Assembly: GCA_037349315.1 (NCBI GenBank)
Contig: JBAIAC010000007.1
Span: 50,679,001 to 50,743,000, forward strand
Source: Chelydra serpentina
Taxonomy: Eukaryota > Chordata > Testudines > Chelydridae
Length of the DNA stretch: 64,000 nucleotides
Direction of reading: 5' to 3'
The stretch's first letter is position 1, and each line of letters starts with the position of its first letter. Made by a program: the position numbers and the translations under genes. The notes below the pieces were generated by a model. It was not told the DNA's origin. It searched no databases and worked only from the letters and a program-made list of their open reading frames with translations. Positions 11,050-21,889 of this stretch are shown here, in pieces.

Positions 11050-12780
11050 TGTAATTTTGCACTCTTTGGTGTCTTCTTGTGTGTCCGTTACTTCCAGTCC
11101 TTCATGATATGCCCATGATCTGGCAGAAGGCGACTTCTTTCAGAACACAAAATTCTATTCAATGAGGAAAAATTATGTTCAGCTGTAGCTGTTGTGACTG
11201 GGATTAGCAAGAGATGAATTCCTACTTTCATCCCAGGAAACATAGCACAAAGACCGGGTCAAACCACTAGTGATGATAAAGAAGTTGAAGTTAAATCTTC
11301 ATTCGTTCATCGTATGATATTCCACTCTGTGTTCAAAATTCTCTATTCTGTCCTGATCACATAGCAGCCCCATTGCTGGTAGTGCCTCACTCCACTCAAC
11401 TGTAGGTGTTTTATAAGACAGGCGTCTGTAAAAGCTATGTGGAGGTTGAATAGAATCCAGAAATCTCTATTGTAGATTTGTGAGAATCAAGCCTTTATAC
11501 TTTTTCAGGTGGCTTAACAAACACTTCTTGTCCTCTTCACTTATGGAGTCAATATAAGTACCTTCATTAGTCAGCTTCTGGATGGAAGTCTTTGCTTCTT
11601 CCAGTACAGTTTCAATGGATATCTCTGATTGATCCAAGGATAGCTTCTATTTCTGGACAAAGATCTACTACTGTTGTAGTAGATGCCTAGATTACATTGT
11701 TTAATGACCCAAGTGGTTTCAACAGTAGACTTACAAGAGAGAGACTTGCCATAGTCTTCTCTGAACTTAGTAACAAAAGTAGTCCACCAGCCTCACTACT
11801 TAGATCTGTCCTATCTTGGTGGATACTTTCTAAAGCCAGTGATAACAGTTGCAGTAATTTTAAGACAACTGCCAAAAATAATTCATGAGAAAGCCTGCAG
11901 GTTTTCCCAGGTTGGACTCATTTGAACTTCAATCCCAGTGTATCTTCTATTTGTTTCCAAAATGTTCAGTCCTTTTGGACTCTTGCTGAAAAAAAAAAAA
12001 AAGAGTATAAAAAAGCCATTAAATTTGTGGCTTTTTAATGTCTTTTGAAGATTCTGCAGCTTGTACAAGTGCTAGGAGTAGATGGCCTCTACAGTGTGTA
12101 TAGGAGAGATTAGGGTTACACTTTTCTCTGAGCAAAGCTTGTACTCCACTATGTCTTCCAGAGAAGTTTGTAGCTCCATCAAATGCACAAGCAGCCATCT
12201 GTTTGGGGTTCAATTTACAAGCATTTAACTCTTCTAAGATGTCATAGATGCAGCTGATGTGTCTTCTATAACTGAACATCTAGAATGCATCTACTGGCCT
12301 ACCACGGACATCCAGATAACATACATAATGACTTAATACTTGATGCCTATTTGCATTGGTGCATTTGTTGGCCATGTATGCACATATTTTGAATATAGTG
12401 AGAGAATTCTTCACTTTTTCAACTCCTGAGTCTTTCACTGTTGCACCACATGTTTCAAGAGAGTCAGCTGAGTTTTTTGCAAAAAGATAGTGAGCATTTG
12501 CCAGTCTTGTTCGGAACCAGTGTCCAACTTCAGGATTAACAAGTGACAATGCACTTAACATAGGCCTCTAGTGTGTAGTGTGTGGTATCTCTTACCTAAA
12601 TAGAAAGTATGATGCAATAGCCATGTTGGTTCACATAAACTGAGTTGTGTCTCCAGCATTCTTAATAGCCTCATTAAGTTCTTCTAAAATTGGCTTTCAC
12701 AGTGACTGGCTTATAAAGCTTTCTGCATGTTGATGCAGTCCAGAAGCATGGTGTTTTGCAGCCTTTTCATATAGGTTGTC
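11050..12780 (-). pseudogene. hAT transposase (ZMYM1-like), broken
   Basis: Three open pieces in order on the minus strand look like one protein. 12561-12280 includes LSHYVCYLDVRGRPVDAF; 12279-12019 includes KQMAACAFDGATNFSGRHSG (a DFDG-type RNase H-like core motif) and a THCRGH motif; 11875-11687 is a Leu/Ser-rich stretch leading to the C-terminal hAT dimerisation region. Stops and frameshifts separate them, and further in-frame stops occur at 11050-11680. The N-terminal zinc-finger part is not visible, being cut where the CR1 tail sits. Related domesticated genes include ZMYM1 (family knowledge). It cannot be functional. Confidence 0.75.
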
Positions 12781-12809
12781 AGTATTGGCTTAGCTGATCA
12801 GTGTGGCAA

Positions 12810-13495
12810 ACAAAGCTCCTCCACTTTTACTATATAAATCCATGACATGCCCACATCTTAAATACTGCGTGTAGTTCTAGTCACACCATCTCAAAAAAGA
12901 TATATTGGAATTGAAAAAGGTACAGAGAAAGGTAACAAAAATGATTAGGGGTATGGAGCAGATTCCATATGAGGAGAGAAGACTGGGCCTTTTCAGCTTC
13001 GAAAAGAGACGACTAAGAGTGGATATGATAGAGTCTTATAAAATCTTGATTGGTGAGGAGAAAATGAATAAGGAAGTGTTATTTATCCCTTCACTTAACA
13101 AAAGAACCAGGTGTCACCCAATGAAATTAATAGGCAGTAAGTTTAAAACAAAGTTTTAAAGGAAGTATTTCTTCACACAACGCACAGTCACCCGTGGAAC
13201 TTTTTGCCACAGATGTTGTGAAGGCCAAAATTATAACAGGGTTCAAAAAAGAACTAGATAAGTTCATGGAGGATTGGTCCATCAATAGCTATTAGCCAGG
13301 ATGGGCAGGGATGCAACATCATGATCTGAATGTCCCTAGCCTCTGTTGACCAGAAACTGGGAGTGGACGACAGGGGATGGATCAATCAATGATTCCCTGT
13401 TCTGTTCATTCCCTCTGAAGCACCTGGAACAGTCACTGTCGGAAGACAGGATACTGGGATAGATGGACCATTGATCTGACCCAATATAGCCATGC
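12810..13495 (+). mobile_element. CR1-related LINE 3' end, decayed
   Basis: Reading plus, ATCCATGACATGCCCACATC leads into a 3' ORF2 tail: QRKVTKMIRGM, YEERRLGLFSFEKRRLRVDM and an RTRCHPMKL stretch (12905-13159). The distal region ends with GATCTGACCCAATATAGCC. It belongs to a different, older CR1 subfamily than the copy at 4868-8903: the tail protein differs and the terminal GATTCTATG repeats are missing. It interrupts the hAT element. Confidence 0.75.
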
Positions 13496-13699
13496 TTACA
13501 TACAAAATTATAATAATAAAAAAGTTTAGTACAGAAACTCCCCAAGATAATGACCTCTTGAGATAGCGATGATGTGAGATAATGATATTGGCAAATAATG
13601 CATTTTTAAAATCTTGGCCTACTAGGAAACATATATTTATATAACTTTCCCAGTCACAAATATAGCTTCTGGAGAAAGGTCACTAAAACATAGTCCAAT

Positions 13700-13823
13700 T
13701 AGGGTGACCAGAAAGCAAGTGTGAAAAATCGGGACAGGGGGTGGGGAGTAACAGGAGCCGGTATAAGAAAAAGACCCATTAATCGGGACTGTCCCTATAA
13801 AATCGGGACATCTGGTCACCCTA
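13700..13823. mobile_element. hAT-type MITE, TAGGGTGACCAG family
   Basis: A 124-base unit from TAGGGTGACCAG to CTGGTCACCCTA with a perfect 8-base duplication AGTCCAAT (13692-13699 and 13824-13831). The 8-base target marks it as hAT-mobilised. The interior contains AATCGGGACTGTCCC and AATCGGGACA blocks. Other copies are at 23606-23727 and 40543-40661; longer variants are at 21290 and 22922. Confidence 0.85.
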
Positions 13824-15016
13824 AGTCCAATGCTCCTGGCCGCTGTTTGTCATGCCACCGTTCATTCTATTGCTGTGCCCCAATAGCCCTACACTGTCAC
13901 CTTCTGCTGCCACCTGCCACTGTGACCTCTGTGAGTCGGTCTCTCACGGTTCCACCAGACTCTCAGTGATTTCAGATCTTCGAGGTGGGGGTAACATCGG
14001 TGCTAGTGCAGACTGGGGCATCTCTTCCATAGAAACACTGTCCCACAGCAGGTCTAAGCACTTAGACCTGATTATCAGAGATTTCCGCTCTAGTGGTCAC
14101 TTAACAAACCAAAAGACTCTCTATGAAGCCTAATCAGCTCTGTCTTTAAACAGTGGAGAGACGCAGGTCAAATAGTACTTGTGACTCAGGCAGACCATCA
14201 AGCAAAACACCTGTCCCCACCCTCTCTCTTGATGCCCTCAATTAGCACAGGCTAAGGACAGTTCTACTGCCCTTTACTCGTACAATAAAAACAACAAGAT
14301 TTCATTACCCCCCGCATGCAAGTGATTTGTAACCCAAACCCAGCCAAAATCTATCACTTGAGCAACACAGCTCTGTTTGCTGGATACCTCGGTAGATTAG
14401 GTGTGAATGTAAATACAATCTGGTCCTGAAGCCTTTCCCCCCAGTTCCCAGCTCATCACTAGCTGTCAGGGAGAGCTCTTTTAGACTTTGCTTACAAATC
14501 ATCATTTGAAATTATTAGGTTAGCCAACATCACCAAAATGAATGCACTGACAGTCACAAAAAACAAAAGCTGTATAAGAAAGCTAGTCTGTGTTCATACT
14601 TTTCAAATCTATTATACATTTTCAGATACACATATTTTATCATATACATTATATGCTTTTAAAGTGTGTATTAATGTTTCAATTTAAATTCAAATTCCCA
14701 AACAATCACTAAATTGGCAACACTGCATGTAACTAGTTCACAAAACTGGGGGAGGGGGTGTTGGGAAAATTCAGGGGGGGTGTAGGAAAATCACTGCTTG
14801 CCACAGTCCTGCCCCTGCCTTGAACCTCTCCTTGCTTGATACCCTGCTTGCTCAGTTCCTGCCCTCTGGTTTAACCCGTAGCTGAGTACTGAATCTGGCT
14901 CGACTCTTAGCTCTGGTACCCAGTTCCTGCCCTCCAGTATGACCCTTAGCTTTGGCTCCTGATGCCTTCTCTGACCACTAGGCTAGACTGCCCTTGTCCT
15001 GGGTAGCTGACACTCC

Positions 15017-15261
15017 CACAGGTGGTGCATCTGGGATATGGCCTGGGGAGAGGAATTTGCCTAGATGGGCTCTATGCTCCAGTTTATTCTAGACTGACCA
15101 AAGGCAGCTCTAGTTTACACTGAGGGCTTAACTGGTTCCTGACCAGTCCTGGAATTCACTAGCCACAAATGTGGTATATATCCATGATGTCGCTCCCTCC
15201 CAATCAAAGCTACACTGAGCTCAGCATGACCACAGCTCGAAATTGGAACCAAAGTACCCAA
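15017..15261. other. Unclassified sequence next to the solo LTR
   Basis: Moderately GC-rich, no open frame. Might be part of an older repeat into which the solo LTR inserted; nothing can be supported. Confidence 0.35.
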
Positions 15262-15370
15262 ATGCGTGCTAGGTGTTTTGCAGACAACTAGAGAGACAGA
15301 GCTTGCAATCTAAATAGAAAACATACAAAATATAATCTCCAAAGTACAGGAGGCAGGACAAAAGCAGGAC
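15262..15370 (+). repeat. Old interspersed repeat (GTGCTAGGTGTTTTGCAGAC), 3' part
   Basis: GTGCTAGGTGTTTTGCAGAC followed by AGAGCTTGCAATCTAAATAG matches the 3' half of the family seen at 4056-4215 and 10258-10400. Confidence 0.4.
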
Positions 15371-15910
15371 AAGACAATCAAAAATTCTTTTTAAAAAATC
15401 CACCTTTGTTAATTGGTTTTGGTTCTTTCAACTTTGTGAATTTGCAATTCTATATGGTTATATAGAAAATTGATTGAAGAAAGAGAATTACAGAACATTT
15501 GAAAACATTTTAATGTTTTTGTTTTGATTTTTGATGTAATCAACATTTACTGAAAAATTGTATTGGATTTTTTGGTTTATTGTTTTCTTTTTTAATTGTC
15601 TAAATAAAATAACATTTAATATTTTTTGTCAGTTAGTCACGGGGGATTGTTTTTCTTAAAAATGAATATCAAAATTAAATTATAATTTTGAATATTTACT
15701 ATTTTTTAAAAGGAAGACAAATGAAAAAATGAGACATTTTTGATAACAAATTAATACAAATTCACAAATTCAAAAGCCCATCAATTATAACTTCAATTTT
15801 TGATGTAGAAAAAGAGTATTTTTAATATTTTTTATTCAAAATGTTTAGGCAAACTTTAATTATATATTTCTAAAAATGTTTTATTTTTCAAGTAAAAAAG
15901 TATTATAAGT
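15371..15910. repeat. Very AT-rich block
   Basis: Long A and T runs with recurring TTTTTGAT, AAAATG and AAATTC words and TTTTTGATGTA motifs, on the theme of the AT-rich repeat at 2011-2390. No discrete ends were found. Possibly a decayed copy of that repeat or a matrix-attachment-like AT-rich region; the second idea is only inference from base composition. Confidence 0.3.
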
Positions 15911-18660
15911 GGAAACTATGGTTTATAATATCTCCTTTAGAGTAATATTTACTACAACTGCACATACGCATACACATATAGAAGATGTGATAGTGTGAAA
16001 TAAAAGTTTTATTAACAGGAGGATGGGATTATTTCATTACGTATGAGTGGCAGAGCCATAAATGAGTTATGCAGGTAATCTTGAATAAGTGCTGGTCAAA
16101 CCTTCAGACCATACCATCAAATATTTTGCATATGCCATGATGTAGTCATGATTTATGATTTAGTTACCATAAATCCAACTGCACAAAACACAGAAGGAAC
16201 AAAAAATAAAACTAATACATGTAAAACACCTCCCAAAATAGTAGTTTTCTCCTGGCCACATAGTTCAGTGAGACCTTGTATTTAACTGTCTTGTATACAC
16301 ACACACAATAAATATATGTATAGTTAAGGGACTATAAACATACCTATCAGCAAAGGGAAAAATAAAAAGCCAATTTTTTTTCTGGTTTTATTTAATCCCT
16401 CTTCCTACTATCTTGCATTTGCTCGATGATTCTCTGTGCTGCTTGAAAACATTGACACCAAGCATATTTCTATTGTGAAAAAAATGAATTTAATTAAAGT
16501 AAGTGAATCTGGAAATGGAGGAGCTCAAGGACTCAAGGGTTGTCTCCTTCACAGACAGCTTGAACTACATATTTAGCATCATTTTCACAGCTGCAAATAA
16601 CTTGTGCTCCTTATGGCTACAGTTTAAAATTTTGGTGGTGATTTTGAAGACAGTTTTGGGGGCCTGGAAAACACTCTCCCAAAAGCCTGATTCTCTGGCA
16701 AAAAGCCTGTGGTTAGGCAAGTGTGACAAATATGAGGAAAAGTAAAAGAGAGGAAGTGGCAGTTCAGTTTAATGAGAAAGCACATTTTTCTTTGATTGAG
16801 ATTCTACCTAGATGTAGAGCATGTATACTGTTAGACTCAAAACAATAATATATTATTTCTCAAATCTAGAATGGTGTGTGTGTCTTACTATTTCCTGCCT
16901 TATAGTTATATTCATAATAAGGTGTATTTTCTTTGTCCTAGTGTGTCCCTGTTTTTCCACATTGCTTTTTTTCCACAACAACCTACTTGTATTTTCCATT
17001 TTCACTGGTATTTTTCTATCCTTTGCAAACTTTTCTTTGTTAATTTTTTGTATAAAGCTGCAATATACCAACTGGCATTCTTATTTTTCCAGCCTGACTT
17101 CCTTTCTTATTTCTCCTGATGTAGGATTCAGATGAAATAGCATGTTTTGACAATAATGTGATATACCTTATCTTAGATCTACACTCTAGATCTCTGAAAT
17201 GTGTAGTAAATTAGGTATTTGAGGGGCTGGAACTTAAATACTTAATCTTTAGCTCACTGGTTGGAGACAGGATGACTCAGGGGATTCGTAATAGGATAAA
17301 GCTTTTCACTTCTGAATTGCCAAGTCAAATCTAGCTCAGATTAATAGGGACAGAATGTTGTTACCATCTGGTGTCTGTTCAGTGACCTATGTAGAATAAA
17401 GTGGTAGGCTCAGTCCTGTTCCTAGTGGTCAGGTATCCAAATCACAAAAACGCTATCAGAATTAGCATGCAGGTGAAGACCAAAATCAATGGGAAAGAGG
17501 ACTACACTCTCTTCTGAACCTTAGAGGTTGGATTGTAAACACATTGATAGTAAAGTGGAGAAAGCTTGCCTTGCAACTGCTAGGGCTGTCAGTCAAGCAC
17601 CTTTCAACACCAGCATTAAATATACACAAATCAAACAAAATATTTGACATAGCCTGAGGCCCCACAGAATAACAGGATGATAGGGTTAGCTTGAAAACCA
17701 TTCCAAGTAGAGAGATATGTTAGGCAGGAGCGACTAATCCCAAGGAAAATATTTAGGCTGAGGGTTTAAAGTAGGATAATTTTGAAAGAACCTTTTTGTT
17801 AGTAAATGAGACCTTATGAGAGAGTACTTAATTTAGATTCTATGAGAGTGCAGGGTTGTTTGTGTGGGAATGCAGGTGCTACCACTCCCAGTATACTGCC
17901 ATTCTTAAAAAAAATGGCTTGTATGGTGGGGTTATGATGGTGGATCTTTGAAAGAGAATATGATTCAGGTATAAGGTACTTTGCTTACTAATAGTAACCA
18001 ATTACTATTGCAGGATGTTATTGAGGCAAACAGAATAGTAAGATTTTAAAAATGTAGTATAATATAAATAAGAGTAGCATTTACAGTTACTCTAGCTAAA
18101 ATTACAAAGGCTAATAATCCTCATGTTTCAAGGAAGAAGTTGGTCACCAACTGGGGTCATGAAGAAATTTCCAACAATTTTAATACTAACTGCATATATA
18201 AAGGTAATATACAGGCTTTATACTTTCCTCTGATGTATCTGGCCTTGGCCACTGTTAATGATAGTACACTAAACAAGGTGGATCAATTTGCCTGATCATG
18301 TAAAACAATTCTCAGTGATTGTAATGACCTTGATCCTGCAAAACCTTGTGCAGTGCACAGCAAAGTTAATGAGCACCAGTACAGCTGTGACTAGAGGCTA
18401 TGTGTTGACCCAGGTAAATTTAAGTGCTAGTCATACTCCATTACAATACATGGTAGTAAATCTCAAACCCCTGCTATCTTATTCACAGCCATAAAGGGGA
18501 GCTGGGTGGGGTGGAGAATGAATGTCTGAGGAGACATAACTTTAGATAGCATACTCATCATGCCAACAAAGAATCATCTAGCTCTACTTTCACTTCTTTG
18601 GACTTACTCCTTGCTACTAGGCAGGAGTATCATGGGGCCAGATCCTCAAAGGTATTTATG
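15911..18660. other. AT-rich sequence without recognised genes
   Basis: Short open frames (80-100 codons near 16503-17135) lie in AT-rich DNA with no domain, splice context or conserved-looking composition. An ACACACACAA run sits near 16300. I see no mobile element with clear ends. Confidence 0.45.
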
Positions 18661-18665
18661 CACGT

Positions 18666-19030
18666 AGGCACTGACTCTGTGGGTGCTCCAGCTCCCTCCC
18701 TCCCCACTAGCGCTACCCAGCCCCACTAATCAACTCCTCTCCCTTCTTCTCAGCACCTCCTGCCAGCTGCGATCAGCTATTCCATGGCATGCAGGAGGCG
18801 CTGGGAGGGGAGGAGGAGGAACAGGGACTGGGTGCACTCGGGGAGGGGGCATAACTGGGTGGGAAGAGGTGGGGCAGAGGTGGAGGCTTTGGAGAAGGGG
18901 TGGGGTGGGGGACCTGGGTGGAGCAGGGCAGGAAGAGGCGGAGTGGGGGTGAGGGCTTGGGGGAAGGGTTCGGGTGGGGGCGGAGTTGGGGGTTAAGCTA
19001 CCCCGAGGCCCGGAGGAAGCCAGCACCGGT
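18666..19030. mobile_element. GC-rich MITE, GGCACTGACTCTGTGGGTGCTCC type (tentative)
   Basis: Starts near GCACTGACTCTGTGGGTGCT and ends near CCAGCACCGGTG. The flanks TTTATGCACGTAGGC (18655) and TTTAGGCATGTAAGC (19031) agree at 12 of 15 positions and may be a worn duplication. The interior is G-rich degenerate repeat (GGGTGGGGGCGGAG). The open frames on both strands are low-complexity by-products. Transposon class is inferred only. Confidence 0.4.
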
Positions 19031-19726
19031 GTTTAGGCATGTAAGCGGGGTTAAGAGCCTTTTGGGGTTTAGAGATCATGGCCCCTTCCAGGGAGGGAGC
19101 GGGGAAGTGTGGTTGGGGAAGGGGGAGCAGAGAGAATGGGGAAAGCGAGAGGGTGTGTAGCAAGCAGGCCCTCACAGAGTGAAGCAGCTGAGATCCTGTC
19201 CGAAGCCTGGGAGGGACAGAGTGGCCAACTGGGGACACCCCAGGACAGGAGCCAGGAGGAGCACTGTGCCAGGGAGGAATCACCGGAGAAGGACAAGCCT
19301 GAGCTGGACACAGTATCACTGCTGCCCAGAGCTGCATGGGGCCGTGAGTACTGGGGCTTGTGACTTTGCATTGGGAATAAGGAGGGAGGCTGTTAGCTAG
19401 TTAACTGGGGAGAGCGGCAGAAGAGGGCACTGGAGGGGTTTGTTGGGGAAAGTTTACTGGTGCCGAAGACAACCAGGAGCACCCAAGACTCAGCACTGGA
19501 CTTGAACTTTGCCCAGGGCTCCTGAACTCTGTGTGCACACATATTGCTGGGTGTCTGCCCTTTCAGATTGTGGTACCACTGGGTCTGTGGGGCCTTGAGT
19601 TGAATGTAACCCTGTTTTACTGCTTCCCCCAGTATTTCCCCCTGTTGGTTTTTCTCCTTTCATCCCTCTGTAAATAAATATTTCCCTTTCCTATATTCAT
19701 TGTACTCTTCTGGTGTGTGTGCATGT
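19031..19726. other. Possible LTR remnant with poly(A) signal
   Basis: After TGTGTAGCAAGCAGGCC the sequence has the G/C-balanced, non-coding look of an LTR and contains TGTAAATAAATATTTCCC (AATAAA-type signal near 19675). I could not find matching TG/CA ends with a short duplication, so this remains a guess. No gene is supported. Confidence 0.25.
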
Positions 19727-19785
19727 GCAGGGCCGGTGCCAGGAAGTTTCGTGCCCTAGGCGAAACTTCCTTGCACCAGCCCTGC
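19727..19785. repeat. 25-base-stem hairpin (TIR end of an unclassified MITE)
   Basis: Left arm 19727-19751 and right arm 19761-19785 are complementary at 23 of 25 positions around the loop TGCCCTAGG; the inner ten base pairs are GGAAGTTTCG / CGAAACTTCC. Probably a folded-back transposon terminus. The GC-rich stretch to about 19985 follows. Confidence 0.55.
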
Positions 19786-20544
19786 ATCCCCCCAGCTAAC
19801 ACCGTCCCCCCAAGCCAGTCCCCCTGCCCGCGGGCCGCGGGAGATCAGGCCCCGCCCCCTGCCTGCGGGCCGTGGGAGCTGAGCGTGGAGCCGGGAGGCA
19901 GCGGGGCGGCTCGCTGCGGCTGCCTCCCGGGTCTGGGAGGCAGGGGAGTGGCTCGCCGCGCCTGGCTCCACGCTGAGCGGCATGATCTTTGGCATAGAGT
20001 ATTGTAAACTGTGTAGAAACCATTTTTAAGGGTTTTGCCTCTATGCCTTATTCTTGCCCTTTAACAAATTTAGTGCTGTTGTTTAACCATGGTTTCTCAA
20101 ATGTCCTGTATGGGATCAGGCATCCATTGATTTAGGTCAGAGAAATCTTAACACATTTTAAGTGTTTATAGATGATTCTTCTAAAAAATAGGTGCTGCTG
20201 TGAAGACACAAAGCAACCTCACTCCAAGGTAAGTGCTTTTAAACATTATATTACTTATATTTAGCAGCATTATAATACAGCCTCAGCTAATTGAAAGCTC
20301 TTGGCTTTGTGGGTTACAATGAATGTTGAGCCAAATCCTCATGCTCATCCACTGGACTCCCACACTGCCAGGTCTCAAATGACATCTCCACTTGATGCCA
20401 GAAGGCTCAGAGATGCTGACTGTCATTAAAACTTCATTTTCAAATACATGGTAAAATGTATTCAGGCTGATAGTATTTCTTGATGTTTTGAACTTTCGGA
20501 TTACTGGACTGAGAGGAATAAGTGGCAATTTCTACTAGTATCTG
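19786..20544. other. GC-rich then AT-rich sequence without recognised genes
   Basis: GC-rich to about 19985 (CCGCGGGCC-type runs), then AT-rich. The open frames over the GC-rich part exist on both strands and have biased Arg/Pro/Gly composition, so I do not call them. Confidence 0.4.
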
Positions 20545-20548
20545 TATA

Positions 20549-20751
20549 TGTAACCCACACACAGTCTGGGTGTGGTGTTCGGAGAGGGAGAGGGAGAGAG
20601 AGTTAGTGGGTTAGTATGTTAGCTAAGGCTATAGAGTAGACTCATTTAACAGCCAGTTGACTCTTAGCTCATGCAGTAGAGGTTCATGTACTAAGCTCCA
20701 AAGCCCTCCCCGGTTCAATCCTGCCTGCTAACAACGTCTGTCGGCGTTACA
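20549..20751 (+). mobile_element. 203-bp TGTAAC/GTTACA unit with tRNA-like Pol III boxes
   Basis: Begins TGTAAC, ends GTTACA, and is flanked by TATA on both sides (20545-20548 and 20752-20755). In the 3' half, TAGCTCATGCAGTAGAGG (20665-20682) resembles a tRNA A box. GGTTCAATCC (20712-20721) is a near-perfect B box at tRNA-like spacing, ahead of a GTTAGC-rich head region. It could be a tiny LTR-type element (TG...CA, 4-base TSD) carrying a tRNA-derived piece, a tRNA-derived SINE with unusual ends, or a small TIR element. An RNA secondary-structure check of 20655-20735 would help. Not a functional tRNA: the arms do not fold cleanly by eye. Confidence 0.6.
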
Positions 20752-20759
20752 TATAATTA

Positions 20760-21017
20760 ACTAGATTCTTTTAAAACTATCCAGATGCAAAGTACAGGGT
20801 TTCTGTAATTTTTTTGATCAAGTCATAGAGCTCTCCTCACACTCCATCTGTTTAACACCAATGTAACTCCATGACCTCAATGGAAGATACTTTATCATAA
20901 CTCACATAACAACTGCACGAACCTGCAAACTTGAATCCTGATATATTTAATTTCACTAGCATCATTTAAATGGGCATAGGAGTTTGTAATCAGCAGTGAC
21001 ATAAAATGCCAAATATA
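20760..21017. other. AT-rich spacer
   Basis: No genes or repeats recognised between the 203-base unit and the large hAT element. Confidence 0.4.
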
Positions 21018-21289
21018 ATCTAAAACAGTGGTCTTCAATCTTTTTATGTCCAAGATCACTTTTTGAATCTAAGGGCAACTCAGGTTCTACCCTGCCCCAT
21101 CCCCGAGGCCCTCAAAGCTCTTCCCCGCTCACTCCATCCCCCCCTCACTCTGTCGCTTGCTTTCCCCCACCCTCACTCACTTTCACTGTGCTGGGGTAGG
21201 GGGTAGGGGGTAGGGGGTTTGGGATGGGGTGCGGGCTCTGGGCTGGGGCCGAGGGGTTCACAGTGTGAGAGGGGGCTCTGGGCTGAGAC

Positions 21290-21450
21290 TAGGGTGACCA
21301 GACATCCCGATATTATTGGGACAGTCCCGATTTTAAGGGGACTTGTCCCGCATCCCGACCGTATATCGGTCGGGATGCCCTTTGTCACGATATCGGGGAC
21401 CGCTGCCACTTGCCGCTTCCTGGGGCAGCTCCTGGCACCTGCCTGCCAGC
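21290..21450. mobile_element. TAGGGTGACCAG-family MITE, longer variant, left part
   Basis: TAGGGTGACCAGACATCCCG begins a variant sharing GATATT(A)TTGGGACAGTCCCGA, a GGGGACTTGTCCCGCATCCC stretch and GATATCGGGGACCG with the copy at 22922. A possible right end (CTCACCCTA at 21829) is too degenerate and lacks a matching duplication, so only the left part is called. Confidence 0.5.
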
Positions 21451-21889
21451 AGGAGCCTAGCGTGCTACAGGGGCAGGGCATGCAGGTGCCGGGAGCAGGC
21501 AGAGAGCCCTCCGCCCCCTGACCTGACCTGCGACCCTAGGAGGAAGGAGCCAGAGGGACCTGCCGGTCGGATGCTTCCAGGGACAGGAACTGCCCCAGGT
21601 AAGCACTGCCGGGATTCCCCACCTCGACCCCTGGCAGGTCCCTCTGGCTCTTGGGGCGGGGCGGGGCGGGGGGGAAGCTCTGCGTGCTGTCGGTGCCTGC
21701 AAGCCCCGTTCCGCGGATCCGGCACCTCCCATTGGCGCTTTTCCCGGCCAATGGGAGCCACGGAGCTCGTGCTTGTGGCAGGTGCAGCATGTGGAGAGTC
21801 TGGAGACTCCCCTCGCCGCTCTCACCCTAGGAGCCAGAGACCTCCCAGCAGGGCTGGTGAGTGTGGCCAGGGAAGGGGGCAGGGTGTGA

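Larger units (their letters stand above)
10805..14796 (-). mobile_element. hAT DNA transposon, ZMYM1-like, with nested insertions
   Basis: Bounded by CAGTG (10805) and CACTG (14796), with the perfect 8-base duplication CTTGCCAC at 10797-10804 and 14797-14804. Length 3,992 bases. The transposase remnant is on the minus strand (about 11050-12780). A CR1 tail (about 12810-13495) and a 124-base MITE (13700-13823) lie inside it. The part at 13830-14790 is non-coding and also present in the copy at the left window edge. Unusually, the subterminal G-rich motif GGTGTTG(N)ATTCAGGGGGGGTGT is in direct, not inverted, orientation at both ends (10837-10863 and 14757-14783). Confidence 0.85.
10582..15012. 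mobile_element. Solo LTR split by a hAT insertion
   Basis: Outer pieces 10582-10804 and 14805-15012 form one unit of about 431 bases bounded by TGTCAG and CTGACA, flanked by the 4-base duplication CTCC (10578-10581 and 15013-15016). TG...CA ends plus a 4-base TSD are what a solo LTR left by recombination looks like. The sequence does not resemble the Gypsy LTRs at 29366 and 36467, so it is another family. Everything between 10805 and 14804 is the younger hAT with its duplicated target. Confidence 0.65.

Noticed and set aside
18683..19371. Several 60-114-codon frames around a G-rich segment
   Set aside because: Both strands open, low-complexity Gly/Arg/Trp or Pro/Ser composition, inside a probable MITE.
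19031..19735. A defined solo LTR
   Set aside because: An AATAAA-type signal is present, but TG/CA ends with a matching duplication were not found; kept only as a low-confidence note.
20660..20725. Functional tRNA gene
   Set aside because: A- and B-box-like strings are present, but a clean cloverleaf could not be drawn, and the unit sits in a mobile element with short duplications.
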